Below, piece by piece: positions 1 through 6,782 of a stretch of 14,440 bases of DNA. Within the stretch, counting starts at the first letter, position 1; every line of letters begins with the position of its first letter. This DNA comes from JADFOB01 sp964651325 (GTDB taxonomy: Bacteria; Planctomycetota; Phycisphaerae; UBA1845): positions 1 to 14,440 of the forward strand of contig CAZYXP010000080.1 of assembly GCA_964651325.1 (NCBI GenBank), written 5' to 3'. The notes under the pieces are model-generated. The model saw nothing but the letters and a program-made list of their open reading frames with translations, was not told where the DNA came from and did not search any database. The position numbers and the translations under genes are program-made.

Positions 1-42
1 CCGCGCCGCGCTCTGTCGTTCGGCGCTGGGCGGACCTGTAGA

Positions 43-2382
43 TTAACCGACCTCGGGCGGCTCACCGTTTTGCATGGCATGCATGATAAGCAAGGAAAGC
101 AGCCACGAAAGCGTCGATTCTGCACCTTGGTTCTCGTTGAGCCCGCGCTCGGCCAAGCCGTCGCAACAACCTCGGGTCTTGAAATCGACGAGCGGGAGGT
201 TGATGTCGTTGTGTCCGACATACCATTCGAAACACGTGCGCATGTCCACCAGCCATTGGCGATCGCCAGTGACTTTGTACGCGGCCTTGCACGCGCCGAT
301 GAGGGCGGCCGGCTCTAGCGGTTGCTGGTCGAAACGGGCTTTTTCGCCCTCTCGGGGAAACCAACCGCGATTTCCGATCACACTCAAATGTCCGTCTTCC
401 AGGGTCTGAATATCCAGCAGCCAGCGCAGCACCACCAACCCGCAATCCACCAACTCGCGACGGTCTAGCGTAAACCCCGCCACGATCATCGCTTGGGGAA
501 GCCGCCCGTTGTCGTACGTCACCACGTCTTCAAACCAGGGCCAATCGTCGCTGGCATTCTCACGGAACACGCCATGGAGCCGATCGGCAAGTTGATCCAG
601 CGTGGCTCGTCGCTCGTGGTCGCCCGAAGTGCCCCGCAAGTAATGGTACACGCCGAGAATGGTCAGAGCCCAAGCGCGAGGCGCCGTTAGCGTATCGACG
701 TGAGCCAGTCCGCCCCGGAACAGATCGATCGCCAGCTGGGTCGTGGCGGCACCGGGCGAATGGGCTATAAGGTAGCCTAGCGCCCAAAGGGTTCGGCCCT
801 GGCAGTCGTCGCTGCCTTCATGGTCGAACCACCGGCGGTCGTAGGACATGAAGTTGCGAAACCGACCCCCACCCGCGGGCGATGCGAAATGGAGAAACGA
901 CAAGTATGTGTTCAGGCGGGGCAGCATCTGCTCATCTTTGAACATGTCATAAGCCATCGCCGCGACGATGAGCGCCCTGGCATTGTCATCGGTGCAGTAA
1001 CCGTGGGCCCGGTTGGGCGTGGCGTAGGTAGCGTGTTGCAGCATGCCCGTGTCGTCGGTCATGGTGTACAGGTGATCCAGACGCGGCTCGGGCAGAGAAA
1101 TCCGCATGAGCACCTGACGCTTTTCGCCCGCCGTCGCCACGGCGCGGCCATGCTCGGTCGCCGCCTCCGTAATCGTAGAGACATACTCCTGGGAAACCTG
1201 GGGCCATGTCATTTGGCGGCCGTGCTGGTAGGCCGCTTGGCTGATGGTCTGTCGCGTGTGCGTGTCTGAAAGAAGCTCTCGGAGGTGCCCGGCAAGCTGG
1301 TCGCTGTCACCAAAATCGAACAGCCTGCCGCGCCCGTCGGCCAGCAGCTCCTCGGCATGCCAATAGGGTGTCGAGACGATCGGTTTGCCGGCCGCCAAAG
1401 CATACGCGAGCGTTCCGGAGGTGATCTGCTCTTTGGCACGGTAGGGCGTGACGTAGAGGTCGGCGGCTTGGAGATAATCTTTCAGGTCGTCGTCGGTGAC
1501 GTACCGGTTGTGAAAGAGCACGTTTTTTTGAATGCCCAATTGAATTGCCCGCGTTTCCAGGGAGAGCCGGTATTGCTCGCCCGATTCGCGTCGAATCCCG
1601 GGATGGGTGACGCCGAGCACGATGTACGCCACGTTGGGGCAATCGGGGACGACCTTGGCCAGGGCATCCAGCATGACCTCGATACTCTTGCCCGGGCTCA
1701 GCAGCCCGAATGTTAGGATCACGGGACGCCCTGAAAGGCCGAAACGCTCCTTGAACGGCTCTGTATTGCCGAGGGGGACATCCGGCACGCCGTGATGGAT
1801 CAGCCGGATTTTTTCATCCGGAATACCATAGATCTGGTTCAGGATCAGTCGGGCTCGCTCGGCCATGACCACCACGCGCCGGCTTTCCTGGCATAGTTGC
1901 CCGAGCACGGCGCGCTGCTTGTCAGAAGGATCGGTCAGCAGCGTGTGGAGCGTGGTGACGACGGGCTTGCTGAGTCGGGTGACCAGATCGAGTAGGTATT
2001 CTCCCGCCTCGCCGCCGAACAAACCGTATTCGTGCTGGATGCACACGGCGTCTATTCGGCTGGTGTTGATGATCTCGGCCGCGTCGCGGTAGGCGTCGCG
2101 CCGATGTTGCTCGATCGTTAGACCCACTTCGTCTGGGTAATCGTACGGGCCGGCGGAATCGTTCATCGCGGCCACGAAAATGTTGCCCTTGGGGCTGATA
2201 TCGCCGCCCGTCACCGTCCGACAGATAGCTCCGGCCAGGTTGTTGCTAAACGTGGCGATTCCACAACGGCGGGGGACGTACGAAGCAACTAGAGCGATGC
2301 GGGGAGTGTGTGGGCAATCTTTCACCAGTTCATTCTTCCCTATTCCCGTCGTTGTCTTTGTGGGCGCGAGTGTCGCTTGCAT
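43..2382 (-). CDS. Two-domain protein: GT4 glycosyltransferase fused to an alpha/alpha-barrel-like C-terminal domain
   Basis: The 779-residue protein has a GT-B, GT4-type glycosyltransferase in about residues 28-415. It begins with a glycine-containing donor-fold motif (RIALVASYVPRRCGIATF, 28-45). Family motifs follow: QHEYGLFGG (116-124), a beta-strand and phosphate-binding segment LTFGLLSPGKSIE (223-235), and SGTLAYALAAGKPIVSTPYW (322-341). Residues 425-779 form a second, mostly helical domain rich in Trp, Asp and Glu, with CTDDNARAL (463-471), typical of (alpha/alpha)6 toroid carbohydrate-active folds. It probably transfers a sugar from a nucleotide donor in the cytoplasm; substrate unknown. 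The C-terminal domain could bind or process the glycan. The ATG at 2382 gives a normal N-terminus, with a weak purine-rich stretch upstream. The gene is divergent from the knottin-like operon. Family call is firm; the C-terminal function is inference. Confidence 0.9.
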   Translation of the reverse strand: MQATLAPTKTTTGIGKNELVKDCPHTPRIALVASYVPRRCGIATFSNNLAGAICRTVTGGDISPKGNIFVAAMNDSAGPYDYPDEVGLTIEQHRRDAYRDAAEIINTSRIDAVCIQHEYGLFGGEAGEYLLDLVTRLSKPVVTTLHTLLTDPSDKQRAVLGQLCQESRRVVVMAERARLILNQIYGIPDEKIRLIHHGVPDVPLGNTEPFKERFGLSGRPVILTFGLLSPGKSIEVMLDALAKVVPDCPNVAYIVLGVTHPGIRRESGEQYRLSLETRAIQLGIQKNVLFHNRYVTDDDLKDYLQAADLYVTPYRAKEQITSGTLAYALAAGKPIVSTPYWHAEELLADGRGRLFDFGDSDQLAGHLRELLSDTHTRQTISQAAYQHGRQMTWPQVSQEYVSTITEAATEHGRAVATAGEKRQVLMRISLPEPRLDHLYTMTDDTGMLQHATYATPNRAHGYCTDDNARALIVAAMAYDMFKDEQMLPRLNTYLSFLHFASPAGGGRFRNFMSYDRRWFDHEGSDDCQGRTLWALGYLIAHSPGAATTQLAIDLFRGGLAHVDTLTAPRAWALTILGVYHYLRGTSGDHERRATLDQLADRLHGVFRENASDDWPWFEDVVTYDNGRLPQAMIVAGFTLDRRELVDCGLVVLRWLLDIQTLEDGHLSVIGNRGWFPREGEKARFDQQPLEPAALIGACKAAYKVTGDRQWLVDMRTCFEWYVGHNDINLPLVDFKTRGCCDGLAERGLNENQGAESTLSWLLSLLIMHAMQNGEPPEVG

Positions 2383-2473
2383 CGCCAGTCTAGTCCTTTC
2401 CTCTTCGGCCCGAAACTCGTCCGTAGCGTTGCCCGCAATTCGCCCCGGGTGGTGTGCGAAATCGGGCGCTGTC

Positions 2474-2497
2474 GCGGCTCAGAGCCGCTAGCGCTAG
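2474..2497. repeat. Two abutting perfect palindromes
   Basis: GCGGCTC-A-GAGCCGC (2474-2488) is a perfect 15-bp palindrome with a one-base centre. It shares its last base with CTAGCGCTAG (2488-2497), a perfect 10-bp palindrome. The pair lies between two divergent genes, a position that suits a dimeric repressor or activator. No regulator gene adjoins, so the operator role is inference. The GC-rich palindrome could also arise by chance. Confidence 0.4.
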
Positions 2498-2709
2498 CCA
2501 GCGGTCCATCCCGGCCGCGCATGTCACCAGGCTTGCGCCAGGTGCTCTGAACCAGGTCCCGGCCATCCTGTTTCGCGGTAATTGCGGGGTTTCGGCGCGA
2601 CCATCCCGAACTTCCAATCAGGATTCCCTAGTCCTAATTCCATCGGCAGTTTTTAGCGTCCGATAGAAGTTATTGAGGTGGGCGCTCAAGTGGGCCGGCC
2701 CTTCGAGTT

Positions 2710-2713
2710 GGAG
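2710..2713 (+). promoter_or_regulatory. Ribosome binding site that sets the GTG start of the knottin-like gene
   Basis: GGAG lies 7 nt before GTG 2721. The frame also opens further upstream at TTG 2673, but that start has no purine-rich site. It would also add a Trp-rich segment and a cysteine not expected before a twin-arginine leader. Confidence 0.55.
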
Positions 2714-2720
2714 AGCGTGT

Positions 2721-2981
2721 GTGTCCGGAGATGGCAAGAACAACCCACTCGATCCAGCCCGCGCGCAGGGCAAGACCTTCTCGCGTCGCCAAGTCGTCGG
2801 CGCGGGCTTGAAGCTGGCGTTTGTCGCGCCGGTGGTCAGCACGTTTCTGGCCGACGAGGCGCGGGCGGCGGGGAGCAACCTCAGTTGCTATCCGCTCGGT
2901 CATGTGTGCAATGATATTACGTCTGAAGAGGACTGCTGTCCCGGATTGGCCTGTTCGGCAACCCCGGGCACTTGCCAGTAG
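2721..2981 (+). CDS. Small secreted precursor with twin-arginine-type leader and knottin-like six-cysteine domain
   Basis: From GTG 2721 the protein has 86 residues. A hydrophilic N-terminus leads to SRRQVV (21-26), close to the Tat consensus SRRxFLK. A hydrophobic stretch follows (LKLAFVAPVVSTFL, 30-43), then ADEARA (44-49), a good signal-peptidase site. The mature part would be about 37 residues with six cysteines: C56, C63, C72, C73, C78 and C85. The spacing C-x6-C-x8-CC-x4-C-x6-C fits the inhibitor-cystine-knot pattern, and the segment DCCPGLAC (71-78) resembles those of animal and plant knottins. The stop lies 32 nt before a VKOR-type disulfide-forming gene and upstream of PqqD, kinase and nucleotidyltransferase genes, so it is probably the substrate of that operon. 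Alternatives are a plain Tat-exported mini-protein or a RiPP with a leader that is not a Tat signal. Gene reality is likely; fold and role are inferred. Confidence 0.75.
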   Translation: MSGDGKNNPLDPARAQGKTFSRRQVVGAGLKLAFVAPVVSTFLADEARAAGSNLSCYPLGHVCNDITSEEDCCPGLACSATPGTCQ

Positions 2982-3013
2982 CCCTTCCAGCTAGAACCAG
3001 GGGAGCGACAAGG

Positions 3014-4381
3014 ATGAGCGTCAACCGCCGCGATTTGAAAACGCTCGTGGCGCTCATTGTGCTACCGTTTTTCGGGGCGATCATTTCAGGTGCGTTGTTG
3101 GTCCAACATGGCGGTGGATGGCAGGTTGCGTCGCGGGGGACGAGCTTCCTGACGCGCCTGTGCGACCCGGCAAGGGGCGGATCCGCCCTGTGCGCGGCGG
3201 TTACCGGTAGCGACCTCGGCGAGTTCGATGTCTATGTTGGCGGACGCAGGTTGGTTTTTCCCACCTCGTACGTCGGATTGGCCTACTTCCTGACGCTTAC
3301 GATTTGGTTTGGCCTCATCTTTCGAGCGCGTAACGCCGCCCGATGGCTTCGTGCGGCGACGTGGTGTGCGATCACCGGCGGGCTGGCCGTGTCCCTGATG
3401 CTTCTGGCTGTGATGGGGTTGGCGATCGGCGAGTGGTGTCCCCTGTGTGTGGCCGCTCACCTGATTAACGGGGCGCTGTTTGTGATTGCCGCGATATGGC
3501 TTCTCCAGACGCATCCCCCGTCTGATCGCGCGTGCGACCTGCCGCTTGACCAATCCCTCCGGCTGCGTTTTGCGCTAAGCAGCGCGTTGCTGATCGCGAC
3601 GGTCGTGGGTGGCACGTGGATGTATTATGACGCGATGCGCGAAACGCGCCGCCAATGGCGCAAAGCGCGGGGGTACGCAGACGCCGTGGCCGTGCTGCAG
3701 TCGGATCCCGCATTGATGCTCCACGCGTATTACGCGCAGGGCGTCGAGGAGTTCGCCCCGGATGACGCGTGTGAGCCGGCGTCTGATGCTGCCGCTGCGA
3801 CGCGGGTCACCTTGTTTGTGGATTACGATTCTGGCGGATCGGCATGTTTCGAGAAACGGTTCAATGAGCAATTCAAGCCGTTGCTGCCTGGCGCGGTGCA
3901 AGTTAGTTACCGCAATTTCCCAGTAGGAGAGTCGTTGCATTTCTCGGGGGGCATGGAGCCTTCTACCGGCGACTTGCGCGCTGCGACGGCGGCAGAGGCG
4001 GCGCGCCGCCTTGGCGGTGAGGCCGTCTTTGAGCCCATGCGGCGCCTGCTTTTTGAGGGTCGACATGATCCCGACGCGCGTGACGTGTTGGACTTGGCCG
4101 ATCGGGTGGGTTTGGACGTCGAGGCATTCAAGCATGAAATGAACGGCGATGCGGTTCGTAGTCAAGTGCTCGCGGATGTCGCGTTTGCGGAGAAGCATGG
4201 TATTCGTAACGCGCCCGCTGTGTTCTTGAATGGCCGGCGCGTTCCGGACATCTGTCTTCGAAGTGGGGCGTTTTGGCTGGCTGTGGGTGAGGATATTCGG
4301 CTGGCGAGGCGGTCTTTGGGCGGACTGGGCGGCATGGAGGTCGCGGCGGCGGGGGATGCGGGGAAGGATGAGATCGATTGA
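3014..4381 (+). CDS. VKOR-DsbA/thioredoxin-like fusion membrane protein
   Basis: ATG 3014 is preceded by AGGGGAG (2999-3005) with an 8-nt gap and gives 455 residues. The N-terminal half is a vitamin K epoxide reductase domain. It has membrane segments near 11-30, 86-103, 114-136 and 146-163, loop cysteines C50 and C60, a TSYVGLAYF motif (84-92) and the active-site CPLC (142-145). A further hydrophobic segment (187-204) precedes a DsbA-like thioredoxin domain (about 263-435). That domain keeps a cis-proline-type segment NAPAVFLNG (399-407). VKOR proteins reoxidise thioredoxin partners with quinone, driving disulfide formation outside the cytoplasm. Oddly, the place of the thioredoxin CxxC reads DSGGSAC (272-278), so only C278 remains. 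The gene directly follows the cysteine-rich peptide, suggesting a dedicated folding catalyst. The stop overlaps the PqqD-like start. Family call is firm; the partner is inferred. Confidence 0.88.
   Translation: MSVNRRDLKTLVALIVLPFFGAIISGALLVQHGGGWQVASRGTSFLTRLCDPARGGSALCAAVTGSDLGEFDVYVGGRRLVFPTSYVGLAYFLTLTIWFGLIFRARNAARWLRAATWCAITGGLAVSLMLLAVMGLAIGEWCPLCVAAHLINGALFVIAAIWLLQTHPPSDRACDLPLDQSLRLRFALSSALLIATVVGGTWMYYDAMRETRRQWRKARGYADAVAVLQSDPALMLHAYYAQGVEEFAPDDACEPASDAAAATRVTLFVDYDSGGSACFEKRFNEQFKPLLPGAVQVSYRNFPVGESLHFSGGMEPSTGDLRAATAAEAARRLGGEAVFEPMRRLLFEGRHDPDARDVLDLADRVGLDVEAFKHEMNGDAVRSQVLADVAFAEKHGIRNAPAVFLNGRRVPDICLRSGAFWLAVGEDIRLARRSLGGLGGMEVAAAGDAGKDEID
4364..4368 (+). promoter_or_regulatory. 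Ribosome binding site supporting the TTG start of the PqqD-like gene
   Basis: AAGGA lies 9 nt upstream of TTG 4378, inside the end of the VKOR fusion gene. It supports the TTG start, which overlaps the upstream stop as TTGA and implies translational coupling. Confidence 0.5.
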
Positions 4382-4707
4382 CATCTGAGATTCATCCCCA
4401 ACGACAAGCAAGTGAGCAAACGCCACCGCGCCGGCGGTTGGATTTGATCCAACACGAACTCGACGGCGAGGCGCTGATCTTCGATCCCCGTTCGCTGGAT
4501 ACGCACCGGCTCAACGCGACCGCGCTGTTTGTCTGGCGTCTTTGCGACGGCACGCACGCGCCATCCCAAATCTCCGACGCGGTGGCGGGGCGGTACGACG
4601 TCGATGAGGCGGGGGCGGCGCGCCATGTTCAGCGCCTTTGCGTTGAATTGGACGGTTTGGGGCTTCTGGAAGAGCGGCGGCTTCGAGAGAGCGGAGAATC
4701 CACGTGA
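4378..4707 (+). CDS. PqqD-like RiPP recognition / peptide chaperone protein
   Basis: This 109-residue protein matches the PqqD fold pattern. After a polar N-terminus come the strands LDLIQHELDGEALIFDP (21-37), then the family hallmark LNATALFVWRLCDGTHAPSQI (45-65). A helical winged-helix-like part follows, with YDVDEAGAARHVQRLCVELDGLGLL (73-97). PqqD-like proteins bind leader peptides and present them to modifying enzymes; stand-alone versions serve lasso-peptide and other RiPP pathways. The gene overlaps the VKOR fusion upstream (TTGA) and the kinase downstream (GTGA), so the three products are probably made together. The natural ligand candidate is the leader of the upstream cysteine-rich precursor, but this is inference. 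PqqD-like proteins also occur in polysaccharide loci with HprK-like genes, so the peptide role is not certain. Confidence 0.85.
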   Translation: MTSEIHPQRQASEQTPPRRRLDLIQHELDGEALIFDPRSLDTHRLNATALFVWRLCDGTHAPSQISDAVAGRYDVDEAGAARHVQRLCVELDGLGLLEERRLRESGEST

Positions 4708-5609
4708 TTGCCTCGGCAGCTCAACACTCCAGACGGTACGCCATTGGCGAAGTCGATGTGTCGTTGACCAGCAGCGTTGCCAGCATCGTCGAAGAGCATG
4801 CCGCGCTCTATCGGGGGTACGAGGTTGATCCGGCCAAGCAGGCCTCCGCGGCGGCGATCCGATTGTCTGTCGAGCCGACGCCGTTCTCGCTGGTGCATCG
4901 CCGACGCTACATCGTGCGGGTCAATGATCGCGTGCAATTCGAGCCGGCCCGAACGGACGAGGTCATCCCGTATGTGGAGTGGGCGATCAACTTTGAAGTG
5001 CCGCATGTGTTGCCGGAGTTCTTGCAGCTTCATGCCTCGTCGCTGGAGTGTGGGGGTGAGGGGATTGTGCTGGCGGGCCAATCGGGAAGCGGAAAATCGA
5101 CGCTGGCGGCCGGGCTGCTGACGCGCGGCTGGCGGTATCTGTGCGATGAGTTCGCGTTGGTCAACGTCGATACGTTGAAGCTCCATCCCTATCCGCGAGC
5201 GATCTGTCTGAAGAGACCTTCGCACGAAATCATTGAAACGTTTGGATTGTCGCTGACTGGAAGCAAGCACTACCACAAGGGGTCGAAGGGGTATGTCGGG
5301 TTTTTCAATCCACGAACGCTAGGCGCCCAAGCACTGGGGCGATCATGTCCGGTTCGGTATGTTGTTTTTCCTCAATACCGTCAGGGCGCGCGGCCGGAGC
5401 TGAGCGAGATTTCTCGCGCCGAAGCGGTGTTTGCACTTCACGGCGTTTGTTTCAACTTGCTTACGTCCAATTCGGTGGGGCTCAACGTGCTGGTGGGCAT
5501 GGCACGCGGGGCTAGATGTTTTCGCTTGATCAGCGGTGAGCTTGGCGCAACGTGCGATTTGCTGGAGAAGTTGATTTCCACGCGCGAGGGGCTGGCGAAG
5601 TCCGCGTAG
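4704..5609 (+). CDS. HPr-kinase-like P-loop kinase (HprK-related)
   Basis: GTG 4704 has GGAG 7 nt upstream and overlaps the PqqD-like stop as GTGA. The 301-residue product has LQLHASSLE (108-116), then a Walker A motif GQSGSGKS (125-132) followed by TLAAGLLTRGW, and an acidic LCDEFALV (146-153). This order (HAS, P-loop, DE) is typical of HprK-related proteins outside the phosphotransferase system. No HPr gene is in the window. In the lasso-peptide cluster of paeninodin an HprK-like enzyme phosphorylates a serine of the peptide. By analogy this one could phosphorylate Ser or Thr of the upstream precursor (for example S79, T81 or T84). Other substrates, such as a sugar or a protein of a polysaccharide pathway, are possible. 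Family call is strong; substrate is inference. Confidence 0.85.
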   Translation: MIASAAQHSRRYAIGEVDVSLTSSVASIVEEHAALYRGYEVDPAKQASAAAIRLSVEPTPFSLVHRRRYIVRVNDRVQFEPARTDEVIPYVEWAINFEVPHVLPEFLQLHASSLECGGEGIVLAGQSGSGKSTLAAGLLTRGWRYLCDEFALVNVDTLKLHPYPRAICLKRPSHEIIETFGLSLTGSKHYHKGSKGYVGFFNPRTLGAQALGRSCPVRYVVFPQYRQGARPELSEISRAEAVFALHGVCFNLLTSNSVGLNVLVGMARGARCFRLISGELGATCDLLEKLISTREGLAKSA

Positions 5610-5636
5610 TTTCGGATCGACGCTGGTGTGACCATC

Positions 5637-6782
5637 ATGGCCGAACCTGATTTTGATCTTCGAATCGTATCCTGGCTGGCGAGTCGAAGCGGCAAAGACG
5701 CGTTGGTGCCGCAGGACGAGGCCGGGTGGCGGGAGTTTTCCCACGCGGCACAGAAAATCGGGCTGGCGGGGTTGATGCTTCAGCGGGCCGGGGACCTTGG
5801 GATTGATCTTCCGCCGGCGACGTTTCGACGGCTCAAGTGCCAAGCCGGCGCCGTGGCAGCCCGCAATATCGGTCTTATGGCGGAGCTTGCTCGCCTGACC
5901 GCCGCGTTGAAGCATTCGGGCGTGGAGGTCATGCTGCTCAAAGGGGCGGCGCTTCATTTGACGCTTTACGACCGACCGGATATCCGGCCGATGAGCGACC
6001 TGGATTTGCTGGTCCGCGCCGATCAGGTGGACCTTGCGATGCATGCGTTGGAGCGGGCGAACTGCCGCCGGGGTTTCGATCTGATCTGCCCAGACTTCTT
6101 CCCTGAATTCTACTACGAAGTTGAATACCTCTCGGAGTCGCCGACGCCGGCTCGGATTGACTTGCATGTGCGCCCGCTGCGGCCATTGCGAATGGCGAGC
6201 ACGCTGCCCGAAGCGGCGTTTTGGTTGGACGCCTTGACGGTCGACGGCGGGGACGCATGTGTGCCTGGCCATACGACGATGCTGTTGCACCTGGCCTCGC
6301 ATGCCGCGTTTCATGGTTGTGATCGCCTGATCTGGCTCTACGACATCAAGCAGTGGGTCGAGCGTTATGGCGACCGGATGGATTGGTCCCGCGCGGCTCG
6401 CGATGCTCGGCGCTGGCGGCTTGCGCCGGCGGTGCATGCCGCGATGAGCCGGGCAACGGAGATTTTCGGGGAGTTTGGGGCTGGTCGGTTTATAGATGAG
6501 CTTGCCGCTTGTGGCTCGAGCTGGTCCGATCGTATCGTGCTGGCGCAGACGCCGCGCGATGCCTCCCGTCCGGTTCGCCACGTGCTGGTCAACTGGCTTA
6601 CCACGCCGGGGATGAAGCGATCGACGGGGTATGTCTTGGCCCATGTATTGCCTGGACGAGCCCATCTTGCGGCGATCTATCCGTATCGCCATTTGGGTTG
6701 GACGGCCTGCGCCCATGTTTGCCGCGTGGTCCGAGCCTTGCTCCGCATTCCGATGGGGGCGGTGGGGCATCGATTCGCGTAA
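5637..6782 (+). CDS. NTP_transf_5 family nucleotidyltransferase
   Basis: ATG 5637 gives 381 residues; GTG 5628 in the same frame would add three. The nucleotidyltransferase core shows MLLKGAALHL (99-108) and a metal-binding RPMSDLDLLV (117-126), where D121 and D123 form the DxD-type acid pair. The C-terminal two-thirds are helical with many Trp, Arg and His residues, as in this family (about 350-400 residues). Members often sit beside PqqD-like and HprK-like genes in lasso-peptide and exopolysaccharide loci; their reaction is mostly unproven. Here the gene starts 27 nt after the kinase stop and is likely the last gene of the compact operon, before a gap of about 360 bp. It could modify the peptide, or its phosphate group, with a nucleotide, but that is speculation. 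Confidence 0.85.
   Translation: MAEPDFDLRIVSWLASRSGKDALVPQDEAGWREFSHAAQKIGLAGLMLQRAGDLGIDLPPATFRRLKCQAGAVAARNIGLMAELARLTAALKHSGVEVMLLKGAALHLTLYDRPDIRPMSDLDLLVRADQVDLAMHALERANCRRGFDLICPDFFPEFYYEVEYLSESPTPARIDLHVRPLRPLRMASTLPEAAFWLDALTVDGGDACVPGHTTMLLHLASHAAFHGCDRLIWLYDIKQWVERYGDRMDWSRAARDARRWRLAPAVHAAMSRATEIFGEFGAGRFIDELAACGSSWSDRIVLAQTPRDASRPVRHVLVNWLTTPGMKRSTGYVLAHVLPGRAHLAAIYPYRHLGWTACAHVCRVVRALLRIPMGAVGHRFA

Larger units (their letters stand above)
2383..2720. other. Divergent intergenic region (338 bp)
   Basis: No convincing gene lies here; the open frames look like GC-driven noise. The region must hold the promoters for the minus-strand glycosyltransferase and the plus-strand peptide operon. 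It contains two touching palindromes near 2474-2497. A possible ECF-sigma-like pair, GAACTT (2608-2613) and TCCTAA (2632-2637), has an 18-nt spacer, slightly longer than usual. I do not regard that promoter as established. Confidence 0.5.

Noticed and set aside
2673..2981. Longer version of the knottin precursor starting at TTG 2673
   Set aside because: There is no ribosome site before TTG 2673. GTG 2721 has GGAG at proper spacing and gives a normal leader.
3575..4426. Minus-strand frame of 283 codons opposite the thioredoxin half of the VKOR fusion
   Set aside because: Composition is random-like, and the plus strand has a coherent VKOR-thioredoxin protein with a good ribosome site.
2721..6782. 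Classical lasso-peptide gene cluster
   Set aside because: PqqD-, HprK- and NTP_transf_5-like genes fit, but the cyclase and the transglutaminase-like protease are missing, and the precursor is a six-cysteine protein.
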